A DNA stretch of 34,298 bases, taken from a virus. Every line of letters begins with the position of its first letter. The stretch's first letter is position 1. Below the pieces are notes generated by a model. It did no database searches, had not been told where the DNA came from, and was given only the letters and a program-made list of their open reading frames with translations. The stretch is taken from IMG/VR virus record IMGVR_UViG_3300028864_000064, positions 1 to 34,298 of that record, one strand, 5' to 3'. Both the position numbers and the translations under genes were made by a program. Positions 13,683-21,607 of the stretch are shown here, piece after piece.

Positions 13683-13780
13683 CAGCTATCAGGGAAATTT
13701 AAACTAAAAACTTAAATTGGATGTAAAGGCATCCTTAAATTTGCACCTGAGAATAATAATTTATCTCTGATAGCTGTTTT
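13683..13780 (+). terminator. complex folded element ending the recombination operon
   Basis: The outer stem CAGCTATCAG (13683-13692) pairs with CTGATAGCTG (13767-13776) and is followed by TTTT. Inside, AAATTTAA (13695-13702) pairs with TTAAATTT (13735-13742), and GGATG (13719-13723) with CATCC (13730-13734). A three-level fold ending in a T-run suggests a terminator with regulated structure, or a small RNA. It lies between the NinB-like gene and the clamp-like gene. Confidence 0.55.
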
Positions 13781-13855
13781 AAAACATATTTACAACGCAT
13801 TTTTATTGAAATAAATATAGTAATTTTGAGAATTATAAATTAAAAAATAAACATT

Positions 13856-14395
13856 ATGTATAAACTAAGAATTAATTTCGACAAAAATAGCCGCATCGAC
13901 AAAATTTGCAATGCGAATAATCTAAGACCAGTTTTAGAGAATATCTTTTTTGAAGATGGAAACATGATTGCTACAGATTCTAATGTATTAGTAGTTAACG
14001 ATGTGGCTGAATGCTCATCTTTTGAGCCTGAACAAATATCAATTTTAAACGGAAAATTCATTCATAAAAACGATTATGCCGAGTTGCTAAAAAGCGACAT
14101 TGTTTCTATAAAAGAAGATGGTTTTTATATCAAAAATGGAACAAGACAAAAAGTTATTTTGTTCAATCAAGTTGATAGACCTTTCCCAAATTATAAAGCT
14201 TTATTTTTAGATAAACCAGAATCTACCGAGTTTATTGGGTTAGACCCTGAATTAATTACAAAAATTCAATGCGCATTACCTTACAAACACAAAATAAAAC
14301 TTACTTTCAACGGAAAGAATCGATCCATCTATGTGAATTGCGTGGACATGGAGTATAAAAGCAAAGGTTTAGTTATGCCAAAAGTAGTATCGTAA
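13856..14395 (+). CDS. possible DNA clamp-like (beta-sliding-clamp-related) protein
   Basis: 179 residues. The segment NIFFEDGNMIATDSNVLVVN is like the strand-turn pattern of DnaN repeats (a 'DG..ATD.H.L' type motif). A second repeat-like half follows (RPFPNYKALFLDKPESTEFI). It is shorter than DnaN (about 370), so it may be a partial clamp or a clamp-fold phage protein. The gene starts a new cluster after the folded element, with a TAATTTTG -7-like element at 13821-13828. Confidence 0.45.
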   Translation: MYKLRINFDKNSRIDKICNANNLRPVLENIFFEDGNMIATDSNVLVVNDVAECSSFEPEQISILNGKFIHKNDYAELLKSDIVSIKEDGFYIKNGTRQKVILFNQVDRPFPNYKALFLDKPESTEFIGLDPELITKIQCALPYKHKIKLTFNGKNRSIYVNCVDMEYKSKGLVMPKVVS

Positions 14396-14664
14396 TGTCA
14401 TATCCAAAGAAGACTAATCTATCAAATCTTGATTTACGCCAAGAAATTTCAGGCGAAGCATCAAGAAAACGAGGATTGAAAGAACTTGCTAAAATCAAGT
14501 CAAAAGCAAACGATAGGAAGTCAGTAAAATTAAGCGATTATTTTATTCTGCCGATATTGAGTCTTGATTTTACTATTGAAGTTGACGCAGAGTTGACGAG
14601 TAATCAAATAATAGATAGATTTAAAAACTATCCAGTTGTACTGGATTTAAAATTAAAAGTATGA
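14395..14664 (+). CDS. hypothetical basic protein
   Basis: 89 residues. The N-terminal half is very basic (EASRKRGLKELAKIKSKAND), and the C-terminal half is beta-like (PILSLDFTIEVDAELTSNQI). Its start shares one base with the previous stop (TAATG), and its stop overlaps the next start by 4 bases. No family is recognised. Confidence 0.5.
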   Translation: MSYPKKTNLSNLDLRQEISGEASRKRGLKELAKIKSKANDRKSVKLSDYFILPILSLDFTIEVDAELTSNQIIDRFKNYPVVLDLKLKV

Positions 14665-14960
14665 CAACAAAACAGTTTACTGAATTTATAAATTCAGAAT
14701 TAAAAAGACTCGGAATAAACGATTGGATTGCTATAGAAACTGAACGGACAAGGTTTTCAGCAATGCAATACGAAAGTGGGGCATGTAATCTTAGGACATA
14801 CATTGAGCCTACCGACGAGACAATTAGGAGTAAATATTTAAAACCTTTTTATACACTTAAAACTCTTTCAGACGAAGTAAAAAAAGGGTGTAAATTGACA
14901 TTAGTTCTACAATCTGGCAGACTTGGCGACATCACAAAGGCAACAATAGAACCAATTTAA
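14661..14960 (+). CDS. hypothetical protein
   Basis: 99 residues (MTTKQFTEFINSELKRLGIN ... LTLVLQSGRLGDITKATIEP), mixed helix and strand, soluble. The 4-base overlap with the upstream gene (ATGA) shows translational coupling. There is no motif I recognise. Confidence 0.5.
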   Translation: MTTKQFTEFINSELKRLGINDWIAIETERTRFSAMQYESGACNLRTYIEPTDETIRSKYLKPFYTLKTLSDEVKKGCKLTLVLQSGRLGDITKATIEPI

Positions 14961-14971
14961 ATCTGAAACCC

Positions 14972-15304
14972 ATGCCACAAAGAATTAACGGAGTTTACGC
15001 AAAGACTATTCACGCAAAGGCTTTTGAAACTGTAGTTAAAAATACTAACAGGAAACTCAAACGAATGCGTGAAATTATGGATTTTGTTGGCGCTTTTGAA
15101 ATTTCAAATCTTATTAAAGAAAATTCATTTTACAAAAGTGCATACAAAGCAGAGGGAGTTCTCTCTAAGAAAAAAAATGAAATAATTCAAAATCAACGAG
15201 AACAAATTGAAAAACTGAAAGAAGAAAATGAATTTCAGAAAAGTGTTATCGGGATACAAAGAGAAGAAATTTTAAAATCAAAACAAAATGGAAAATCTAT
15301 TTAG
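14972..15304 (+). CDS. coiled-coil hypothetical protein
   Basis: 110 residues, basic. The first half is KTIHAKAFETVVKNTNRKLK, and the C-terminal half is a clear coiled coil (IIQNQREQIEKLKEENEFQK). Its end overlaps the YopX-like gene by 17 bases. No catalytic motif is visible. Confidence 0.5.
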   Translation: MPQRINGVYAKTIHAKAFETVVKNTNRKLKRMREIMDFVGAFEISNLIKENSFYKSAYKAEGVLSKKKNEIIQNQREQIEKLKEENEFQKSVIGIQREEILKSKQNGKSI

Positions 15305-15935
15305 AGGAATAAAAGCCAAATCAAAAGAATGGGTACATGGGGACTTGATTCATTCGAACGATGAGTTGTATATATTGGAAAATAAATCAACATCTCAATT
15401 ATCAAAGTATTCACAAACCATATCAAAATATGGCAATCAAGGGTATTGGTGCATAGATAAACCATGCTTTAAAGTTATTCCTGAAACAGTAGGTAAATTC
15501 ACCGGATTAACCGATAAGAACGGAACAAAGATTTTTGAAAATGATATTGACATTACAGGAGATGCAATTGATTCAAATTCACTCGCAATGTATGTTCTAA
15601 TTGCAATCGCATCTGAACCAGATGGTATTGTTTCAAATTACCTTAATAAATTAAACGAAACACTTGAAATTATTGGAAATATATACGATAACCCTGAACT
15701 TTTAAAACAAGAAAACAAAATAAGCAAAGAACTATCAACTAAAACAGACACTTGTATAACCGAAATATTGGAAAAACAGGAAGTGCAAAATGTTGAAATC
15801 GTAAAGTTAAATGCAGTAATCCGAAAAGCACAGATTAAAAAGGATGAACTTAAGCGTAAAAACGATTTAATCGTTGCTAATACGTGCAAAAAGTACGAAC
15901 TTAAGCAATACCACATAAACACTAGCTCAAACTAA
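15288..15935 (+). CDS. YopX N-terminal domain fused to an unrelated C-terminus
   Basis: 215 residues. Residues 1-86 match the YopX family (MENLFRGIKAKSKEWVHGDL ... VIPETVGKFTGLTDKNGTKI). The usual continuation after 'IFENDI' is missing. Instead the chain changes at about residue 87 to a helical, lysine-rich sequence (DAIDSNSLAMYVLIAIASEP ... KKYELKQYHI). This looks like an in-frame deletion that joined two genes. YopX proteins are common in temperate phages of Firmicutes and Bacteroidota and have no settled function. Confidence 0.6.
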   Translation: MENLFRGIKAKSKEWVHGDLIHSNDELYILENKSTSQLSKYSQTISKYGNQGYWCIDKPCFKVIPETVGKFTGLTDKNGTKIFENDIDITGDAIDSNSLAMYVLIAIASEPDGIVSNYLNKLNETLEIIGNIYDNPELLKQENKISKELSTKTDTCITEILEKQEVQNVEIVKLNAVIRKAQIKKDELKRKNDLIVANTCKKYELKQYHINTSSN

Positions 15936-15952
15936 AGGAGCGATTGAAGAAA

Positions 15953-16297
15953 ATGAGTAACCTTACACCGAAACAAACTGCACTTTATCAGGAATTGAAT
16001 AAATACCTTCTTTCTATTGATAAAAATACATGCAGCAAGTTAAATGGTAAAGAGATTATTTACTCTCACATAATGCCAACAAAACGCCTTTTTAGAGCCG
16101 ATTTTTACCTTCCTAGCATAAATGTACTGGTCGAGGTGAATGGAGGGCAATTTACGAATGGCAGGCACACTAGGGGCGGTGTAGGATATGAGACTGACTT
16201 AATGAAATTAAATATCGCTCAATCGAATGGTTTCAAGGTATACCAATTTACTTATCAAATGTTAGAACGATTAGAATATAAACAATTTATAAAATGA
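15953..16297 (+). CDS. VSR/DUF559-type endonuclease-like protein
   Basis: 114 residues from the ATG at 15953; AAGGAG lies at 15935-15940, and an in-frame TTG at 15944 is an alternative start. The core RADFYLPSINVLVEVNGGQF followed by HTRGGVGYETDLMKLNIAQS and a GFKVYQFTYQML segment has the PD-(D/E)XK layout (D, then ExNGGQ) of VSR-related nucleases. Such phage nucleases may act in recombination or host DNA breakdown. It overlaps the next gene by 4 bases. Confidence 0.7.
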   Translation: MSNLTPKQTALYQELNKYLLSIDKNTCSKLNGKEIIYSHIMPTKRLFRADFYLPSINVLVEVNGGQFTNGRHTRGGVGYETDLMKLNIAQSNGFKVYQFTYQMLERLEYKQFIK

Positions 16298-16677
16298 AAA
16301 ACTTACAATTATCACTTAAACTCAATTGGTTTGAAATGACCAAACAAAAAATAAAATTAGAGGATTATCGTGAAATTACGCCTTATTTTTGCAATGAGTT
16401 TCTATTGCATTACGGAAAATCAATGTCTAAAAAATGGTGGCATTTAAATTTCTTTGAAAATAGATCAATTGAAAAAACGATAATTTCTTTAATTGGAAAT
16501 TCAGAGTTTAAAACCTTTGATTCAAATATAATGACTTACGGCTATCCAAAATTAGACGATTCAGAACGCATTATAAAACTTGAACACAAAGGAATTGAAA
16601 TCCGAACCGGAAATCCAGAATGGGGAGCAGAAGAAGGAAAATTGTATTTTGTTATTAAACATGGTAAAATATTATGA
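16294..16677 (+). CDS. ASCH-like conserved phage protein
   Basis: 127 residues. The pattern LQLSLKLNWFEMTKQKIKLE with DYREITPYFC, and the ending GNPEWGAEEGKLYFVIKHG, is one I know from many Bacteroidota phages, resembling the ASCH fold (an RNA-binding PUA relative). The role in phages is unknown. The gene starts inside the stop of the nuclease gene (ATGA). Confidence 0.65.
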   Translation: MKNLQLSLKLNWFEMTKQKIKLEDYREITPYFCNEFLLHYGKSMSKKWWHLNFFENRSIEKTIISLIGNSEFKTFDSNIMTYGYPKLDDSERIIKLEHKGIEIRTGNPEWGAEEGKLYFVIKHGKIL

Positions 16678-16742
16678 TTCCACAACCTCTGTACAATTAC
16701 CTAAAGAAGTCCGATGTTGACTTCTATTCAAACATGTTTTAA
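16674..16742 (+). CDS. possible 22-residue peptide or gene remnant
   Basis: MIPQPLYNYLKKSDVDFYSN-MF, starting with an ATGA overlap to the previous stop and ending TAATATG at the next start. Both junctions look like real coupled genes. The peptide is short and may be the end product of a truncated gene. Confidence 0.35.
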   Translation: MIPQPLYNYLKKSDVDFYSNMF

Positions 16743-16743
16743 T

Positions 16744-17049
16744 ATGAAAATATACATCTCATGTAAAATTTCGGGTCTGTCCGAAAAAGAATACACAAAA
16801 AACTTTTTGGAGGCGTACAAAACTGTTGCGACGGATTTTGGGTTTAGCTTCGATGATATAATTAATCCGCTTCAAATTAATCCGTTTTTAGGCGTTAAAT
16901 CATGGTTCTGCTACATGGTATCGGATTTACTAGAGTTGCGTAAATGTACACATATAGCGTTAATGTCTAATTGGAAAGATTCAAAAGGTGCTTGTATTGA
17001 GCATTTTGTCGGAAAGTTTATACTAAAATTAGATGTTATCTATTTGTAG
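16744..17049 (+). CDS. DUF4406-like (nucleoside deoxyribosyltransferase-fold) protein
   Basis: 101 residues from the ATG at 16744. MKIYISCKISGLSEKEYTKN at the N-terminus, the D-rich middle and the ALMSNWKDSKGACIEH segment are features of DUF4406, a branch of the nucleoside 2-deoxyribosyltransferase-like fold found in phages. It may act in nucleotide metabolism; the exact reaction is unknown. The promoter for the methyltransferase gene overlaps its 3' end. Confidence 0.7.
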   Translation: MKIYISCKISGLSEKEYTKNFLEAYKTVATDFGFSFDDIINPLQINPFLGVKSWFCYMVSDLLELRKCTHIALMSNWKDSKGACIEHFVGKFILKLDVIYL

Positions 17050-17073
17050 ATTAAATTATTTTATCTATCTTTG
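17043..17073 (+). promoter_or_regulatory. Bacteroidota consensus promoter for the methyltransferase
   Basis: TTTG (17043-17046), exactly 19 bases, TATCTTTG (17066-17073). This is the best consensus match in the window. It starts transcription near 17080, 55 bases before the methyltransferase ATG. Confidence 0.8.
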
Positions 17074-17080
17074 TATTTAT

Positions 17081-17102
17081 AAAGCGGAGTAAAAACCGCT
17101 TT
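17081..17102 (+). promoter_or_regulatory. 5' leader hairpin of the methyltransferase transcript
   Basis: AAAGCGG (17081-17087), an 8-base loop, CCGCTTT (17096-17102), then AATTTT. It lies at the predicted 5' end of the transcript from the 17043 promoter. It could stabilise the message, or act as a weak terminator or attenuator, because a short T-run follows. Confidence 0.5.
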
Positions 17103-17134
17103 AATTTTCAATAAACATTAACACATTGTAAAAT

Positions 17135-17776
17135 ATGAAAGTATTAGAATTATTCGCTGGTAGTAGGTCAATTGGTCGTGCTGCCGAAAGGTTAGGAATG
17201 AATGTATTCTCTGTAGATTGGGAGAAATACAAAGATATTGATTTATCAATAGACATAGAGAATTTAAAATTGAGCGACATACCATTTATACCTGACGTAT
17301 TATGGGCTTCTCCAGATTGCACAACATATACAATTGCTGCGTGCAGCACACACAGAAGAAATTCAATCGAACCATTTAGTGATTACGCTATAAAATGCGA
17401 TAGAGTAAATAAGCACTTTATAAAATTAATTAAAAAGTGGTTGCTGATAAACCCAAATATGGTATTTTTTATTGAAAATCCCCGGGGAATGCTTCGCAAG
17501 ATGCCATTTATGCAGGAGTTTAAACGTCACACTATTTGGTATTGTCAATATGGGGATGACAGAGCAAAACCAACTGATATATGGACTAATTCAAAAAAAT
17601 GGATTCCGAGACCTGAGTGTCACAATTTTAGAAATAACATTAAACACTGTCATCACGAATCAGCTCCAAGGGGAAGTAAAACCGGAACTCAAGGAATAAA
17701 AGGACATTACGAAAGAAGTAGAATTCCTGAACAGCTGTGTGTTGAAGTTTTAGTATCATGCAAAAAAAATAAATAA
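17135..17776 (+). CDS. C5 cytosine DNA methyltransferase
   Basis: 213 residues. Motif I is VLELFAGSRSIGRAAERLG (S-adenosylmethionine binding). The catalytic Cys is in WASPDCTTYT, with Asp instead of the usual Pro directly before Cys, and motif VI is FFIENPRGML. The protein is shorter than typical C5 enzymes (over 300) and has little room for a target-recognition domain. No restriction partner is nearby, so it is an orphan that may protect phage DNA. It has its own consensus promoter. Confidence 0.75.
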   Translation: MKVLELFAGSRSIGRAAERLGMNVFSVDWEKYKDIDLSIDIENLKLSDIPFIPDVLWASPDCTTYTIAACSTHRRNSIEPFSDYAIKCDRVNKHFIKLIKKWLLINPNMVFFIENPRGMLRKMPFMQEFKRHTIWYCQYGDDRAKPTDIWTNSKKWIPRPECHNFRNNIKHCHHESAPRGSKTGTQGIKGHYERSRIPEQLCVEVLVSCKKNK

Positions 17777-17779
17777 TTT

Positions 17780-17929
17780 ATGAAGCGAATAACAATTAGA
17801 ACCGATTTAATGAGTAAGTCTAATTATTCTAAAAAATACATGATTAGCAGACCTACGATTGATTTAAAGATAAAAAACGGAGAATTAGCCGTTGAAAGAA
17901 TTGATGGCGTAGACTATATAAAGATTTAA
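17780..17929 (+). CDS. small helix-turn-helix DNA-binding protein
   Basis: 49 residues: SKSNYSKKYMISRPTIDLKI followed by the KNGELAVERIDGVDYIKI segment. The layout 'YSKKY.ISR.TID.KI..GEL.VE.IDG..YI' is that of MerR/excisionase-type HTH_17 proteins. It lies 3 bases after the methyltransferase and 5 before the next frame. Confidence 0.6.
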   Translation: MKRITIRTDLMSKSNYSKKYMISRPTIDLKIKNGELAVERIDGVDYIKI

Positions 17930-17934
17930 TAATT

Positions 17935-18093
17935 ATGGGTTGGTTGAAGATTGACCGGAAGATTAGAGATAATTGGATATGGGAAGACCCTGTAAAATTA
18001 AAGTGGCGGATTGACATCCTGCTAACAGTTAATTTTGAGGATAAAAAAGTAGAAACTAAAAAAATTATGAATTTGACATTGATTAAGTTGTAA
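17935..18093 (+). pseudogene. truncated replisome-organiser remnant
   Basis: 52 residues matching only the N-terminus of phage replisome organisers (MGWLKIDRKIRDNWIWEDPV, then KWRIDILLTVNFEDKKV). Those proteins normally run past 200 residues with a winged-helix domain next. Here the frame leaves the family after 'EDKKV' and stops 15 codons later. A full-length organiser is encoded at 18649, so this copy may have been replaced, perhaps when the nuclease-like gene between them arrived. Confidence 0.5.
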
Positions 18094-18136
18094 TTTTTCG
18101 GCTAAAATAATTATAAACATTTTAAAATTTATTCAA

Positions 18137-18646
18137 ATGGACTTTTTGGAAAAAGATTTAGAGACTATTATCTGGGAATCGGATAAGGAAAAATTGTTAG
18201 ACAGGGGATTACTTGGAGTATATGGAACAAGGTTATATAGGCAACTTAAAATAGGTAATTATGGCGTATCTGATTTAATTTCAGTTGAAAGAAGCAATAT
18301 TTTTGAACACGATAATTCACATTTAATAATAACTATTTTTGAACTAAAAAAAGATAAAATAGGAATATCAGCATTTTTACAAGCAATAAGATATTGCAAA
18401 GGAATAAAACAATATCTTGAAAAAAGGAGAATATTTAATTTTAAATTGAATATTACTTTAATAGGGAAGGAAACTGATAGTAACGGAGATTTTATATATT
18501 TAACAGATTTATTTGAAAATGACTCCTCAAATACATTAAGTTTTGGTTTTATCGATTCAATACGTTTTTATAATTATAAATATGGTATAGACGGCTTATT
18601 ATTTGATGAGCAACGTGATTATAAATTAATCGATGAGGGCTTTTAA
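18137..18646 (+). CDS. PD-(D/E)XK nuclease-like protein
   Basis: 169 residues. The layout RQLKIGNYGVSDLISVERSN (Asp), IITIFELKKDKIG (ExK), then AFLQAIRYCKGIKQYL (Gln-x3-Tyr) is the order of motifs in NucS-type and related PD-(D/E)XK nucleases. Its codons are especially AT-rich, even for this window. It is flanked by a truncated and a complete replisome organiser gene, so it may be a recent insertion. The substrate is unknown. Confidence 0.6.
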   Translation: MDFLEKDLETIIWESDKEKLLDRGLLGVYGTRLYRQLKIGNYGVSDLISVERSNIFEHDNSHLIITIFELKKDKIGISAFLQAIRYCKGIKQYLEKRRIFNFKLNITLIGKETDSNGDFIYLTDLFENDSSNTLSFGFIDSIRFYNYKYGIDGLLFDEQRDYKLIDEGF

Positions 18647-18648
18647 TT

Positions 18649-19356
18649 ATGGCTGTATTTAGAAAAATACATACATCGTTCTGGAGCGATAGCTTTACGA
18701 GCGAACTTGAAAGAGATAAGAAATTGTTTTATTTATATATTCTTACCAATGAAAGAACATCTCAGTGCGGAATTTACGAGATAACAAAAAAACAAATATC
18801 CTATGATTTGGGGTATAGTATAGATACTGTATCTAAACTGCTTAAAGAGTTTGAAAAATTGGGTAAAATAAAATACAATGAATGCACAAAAGAAGTTGCT
18901 ATAAAAAATTGGTTAAAATACAATGGAAGTACATCTCCAAAAGTTCAATCATGTATAGGTAAGGAGCTTAAATTAATAAAAGATACACTATTGATACAGT
19001 ATATAAACAGTACATATACACATCCACAAGAAGAAAAAGAAAAAGAAGAAGAAGAAGAAGAAGAAGAGAATAAGAAAAAGAATATATTAGCAGCAAAAGC
19101 TGCCACACAAAAAAGAATTTCTGTTTTTAAAGAATCACTCTATCCATTTACTAAAAACAAGGGTGGATTATATACTGCTGAAATGGTAAAAGATTTTTTT
19201 GAATATTGGAGCGAGTTAAATAAATCAGAAACTAAAATGCGTTGGGAACTACAAGAAACATTTCAAATATCAAAAAGACTTGCCACTTGGCTAAAAAATG
19301 AGAAGCCGAAATTTGGAGAAACAAAACAAAGTAATATTTATAAAACAACTGACTAA
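18649..19356 (+). CDS. replisome organiser / DnaD-like winged-helix protein
   Basis: 235 residues. The N-terminal winged helix (HTSFWSDSFTSELERDKKLF ... KQISYDLGYSIDTVSKLLKE) is the phage replisome-organiser fold. A long acidic linker (EEEEEEEEN) encoded by a GAA microsatellite at about 19033-19070 follows. The C-terminal domain (ETKMRWELQETFQISKRLAT) is a likely helicase-loading region. Such proteins bind the origin and recruit DnaB, which is encoded 0.8 kb downstream. Confidence 0.7.
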   Translation: MAVFRKIHTSFWSDSFTSELERDKKLFYLYILTNERTSQCGIYEITKKQISYDLGYSIDTVSKLLKEFEKLGKIKYNECTKEVAIKNWLKYNGSTSPKVQSCIGKELKLIKDTLLIQYINSTYTHPQEEKEKEEEEEEEENKKKNILAAKAATQKRISVFKESLYPFTKNKGGLYTAEMVKDFFEYWSELNKSETKMRWELQETFQISKRLATWLKNEKPKFGETKQSNIYKTTD

Positions 19357-19357
19357 T

Positions 19358-19609
19358 ATGGACGCAAAACAGAAACTTTTTAAAAGAAAAATTATGAAAA
19401 CAGAAAAATTAGGTAAAGATTCAGCGTTCCCAATTATTTATGATAACCCACAATGTCATGGGATATCTAAAAGACTTTATATTTCAACAATGGCAATGCA
19501 AGGATTATTAGCAAATACTAATCCTAATACTGTTTGCCTTGGGTAACAAAAAATTGTAGAGTGGTCTTTAAAATATGCAGATGAATTGTTAAGACAAGAA
19601 GAATTATGA
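19358..19609 (+). pseudogene. conserved phage gene interrupted by an in-frame TAA
   Basis: The frame reads 62 residues, including ISKRLYISTMAMQGLLANTN, a segment of a family frequent in Bacteroidota phages. TAA then interrupts at 19544-19546. The same frame continues QKIVEWSLKYADELLRQEEL, the usual C-terminal helix of that family, and its TGA overlaps the next start by 4 bases (ATGA). The retained coupling shows that the frame past TAA was part of the gene. It is either a nonsense mutation, readthrough or a sequence error. Confidence 0.7.
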
Positions 19610-20166
19610 ATCTAGGAAAATTTGATTGCGCAACAGGACTGATAAATATTCTTTACGATGATAAAATAAAAAACATCTCTGTAAGAACCTCTACAATAAA
19701 AGATATGCATTTAATTGATAAGCTACAAAAAGAAAATTCATACGCAGTCGGTTTTATTCAAAAAACGATATGGTAAAATTATGTTTTTGGTGGAGAAAGA
19801 AATTTTATCGTGCTTATATGTGAAGCAAATAATGATGCTGTAGGATATGTATTAATAACTCCCGGAATGGGAAGCTTTAAATATGCCAAGATACAGCAAA
19901 TAGCAGTAAGAAATGACGCAAGAAGATTATATTATGGTAAAGCACTTGTAGAAGTTTGCAGGGATTTTTGTGAAACATTTGGACGCACTAGTTTTACCCT
20001 ACGGTGTAGGGTTGATTTAGAGAGCAATTTGTTTTGGAAAAATCTTGGGTTTGAAAATTACAATACATGGGAGAAGGGTAAAATAAATCACGTAGGATTC
20101 AAAGCTAGTGAAGATATAAATCTTTGGAAAATTGAACTAAATAGAAACATACAGTTACTTTTTTAA
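19606..20166 (+). pseudogene. GNAT acetyltransferase interrupted by an in-frame TAA
   Basis: 187 codons in one frame with a TAA at codon 57 (19774-19776). Upstream is SAYAV-like family sequence (ENSYAVGFIQKTIW). Downstream continues NYVFGGERNFIVLICEANND with AVGYVLITPG, then the acetyl-CoA loop region IAVRNDARRLYYGKALVEVC (R-x-x-x-x-G-K-A-like). Both halves belong to one GNAT-fold protein. The downstream part could be made alone from a GTG near 19810. This gene and the one before it carry the same kind of lesion. Confidence 0.7.
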
Positions 20167-20170
20167 TATT

Positions 20171-21607
20171 ATGGCTAAACAAGAAAATAATTCATTTGAC
20201 AAAATACCACCGCAGGCATTAGACATTGAGGAAGCAGTATTAGGGGCTTTAATGTTGGAAAAAGAAGCTATAAACAAAGTAAATCTTAATCCTAACGATT
20301 TCTATAAAATCACGCACGAAAGAATATTTTTAGCAATAAAAAATCTTTACAACAAACAAAATCCTATTGACAGATTAACAGTGGTTGATGAACTTGACAA
20401 GATGGGAGAGCTTGAAAATATAGGTGGAGCTTATGCAATTACGCTTTTAACCATGAATATTGCTTCGGCTGCAAATATAGAGTATCATTCAAATATTATT
20501 AAACAAAAATCAATATCCCGGAAATTAATAGCACTTAGTACCGAAGTTCAAACTATGGCTTATGACTACTCAACAGATGTGAGTGATATTATAGAATTCG
20601 TTGAGAAAACTTTTACCGACATATCAACAGGAAATTCAGAAACGGAAATTTCAGATATTGAGTGCTCTTTGAATTCGGCTATAGAATATATCCAAAAAAA
20701 GCAATATAACGCCCAAAATGGAGTTAAAACAGGAATTGATACTGGACTACAAGATTTGAATAAGCAATTAAATGGTGGCTTCTCTGCCCCTGATTTGATA
20801 GTAATAGGGGGTAGACCATCAATGGGGAAAACTCAAATAGCTGTTAGCTTCGCAAAAAATGGGTCTAAAGATGGTAATAACTGCTTATTCTGTTCGCTCG
20901 AAATGACAAAAATTCAATTAATTTTAAGAATGATAACCGAACACGATGGGATAGATTTCTATAAAATTAAAACGGGTCAATTAAATACTCAGGAGTGGGG
21001 ACTAATTGATGATATGATAACTGACATTTCAAAGTTAAACTTATTCATTGCAGATGATAGTAATATTGTTTTTCTTCATAATATAAAAAGTATTGCAAGG
21101 AAAATGAAACGAGAAGGAAGATTAAGTGAGTTGATTATTGATTATCTTCAACTTATTCAAACAGGATTAAAATTTGGCACTCGTGATTTAGAAGTTGGAT
21201 ATATAACCAGAGAACTAAAGAATTTGGCAAAAGAACTTGATATACCAATTATTTTACTCGCTCAACTTAATAGACCAATAAAAGGGGCGGTTATTAAATC
21301 CCCAACATTGGAGGATTTGAGAGAGTCCGGGAATATAGAACAAGATGCTGACGTGGTTATCTTCATTCACAGACCTTGTTATTACAACGAAGAAACAACA
21401 GACGAAGATAATAACAGTTGGAAGAACCGAGGACAGCTAATAATCGCTAAAAACAGAGAGGGAGAAAGAAATGCAAGGGTTATATTTAAGCACGATGAAC
21501 ACTTTAAAAAAATATGGGATGAAAATAAATACGAACCAAGTTTTAATACCGTACAGTTTGTTCCAAACACATCATTTTATGAAAAAGAAATCGATTTACC
21601 TTTTTGA
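20171..21607 (+). CDS. dnaB: replicative DNA helicase, DnaB family
   Basis: 478 residues, full length. The N-terminal domain (PPQALDIEEAVLGALMLEKE) is followed by a linker and the RecA-like motor. Walker A is GGRPSMGKT at residues 213-221, Walker B ELIIDYLQLIQT near 315, and the LAQLNRPI and LEDLRESGNIEQDADVVIFI motifs are intact. It unwinds DNA at the phage fork. The organiser gene at 18649 is the likely loader. The stop overlaps the next start by 29 bases. Confidence 0.95.
   Translation: MAKQENNSFDKIPPQALDIEEAVLGALMLEKEAINKVNLNPNDFYKITHERIFLAIKNLYNKQNPIDRLTVVDELDKMGELENIGGAYAITLLTMNIASAANIEYHSNIIKQKSISRKLIALSTEVQTMAYDYSTDVSDIIEFVEKTFTDISTGNSETEISDIECSLNSAIEYIQKKQYNAQNGVKTGIDTGLQDLNKQLNGGFSAPDLIVIGGRPSMGKTQIAVSFAKNGSKDGNNCLFCSLEMTKIQLILRMITEHDGIDFYKIKTGQLNTQEWGLIDDMITDISKLNLFIADDSNIVFLHNIKSIARKMKREGRLSELIIDYLQLIQTGLKFGTRDLEVGYITRELKNLAKELDIPIILLAQLNRPIKGAVIKSPTLEDLRESGNIEQDADVVIFIHRPCYYNEETTDEDNNSWKNRGQLIIAKNREGERNARVIFKHDEHFKKIWDENKYEPSFNTVQFVPNTSFYEKEIDLPF

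Noticed and set aside
11903-19776. Genome-wide reassignment of TAA to an amino acid
   Set aside because: Most genes in the window end in TAA at sensible places with coupled downstream starts, so TAA is still a stop codon.
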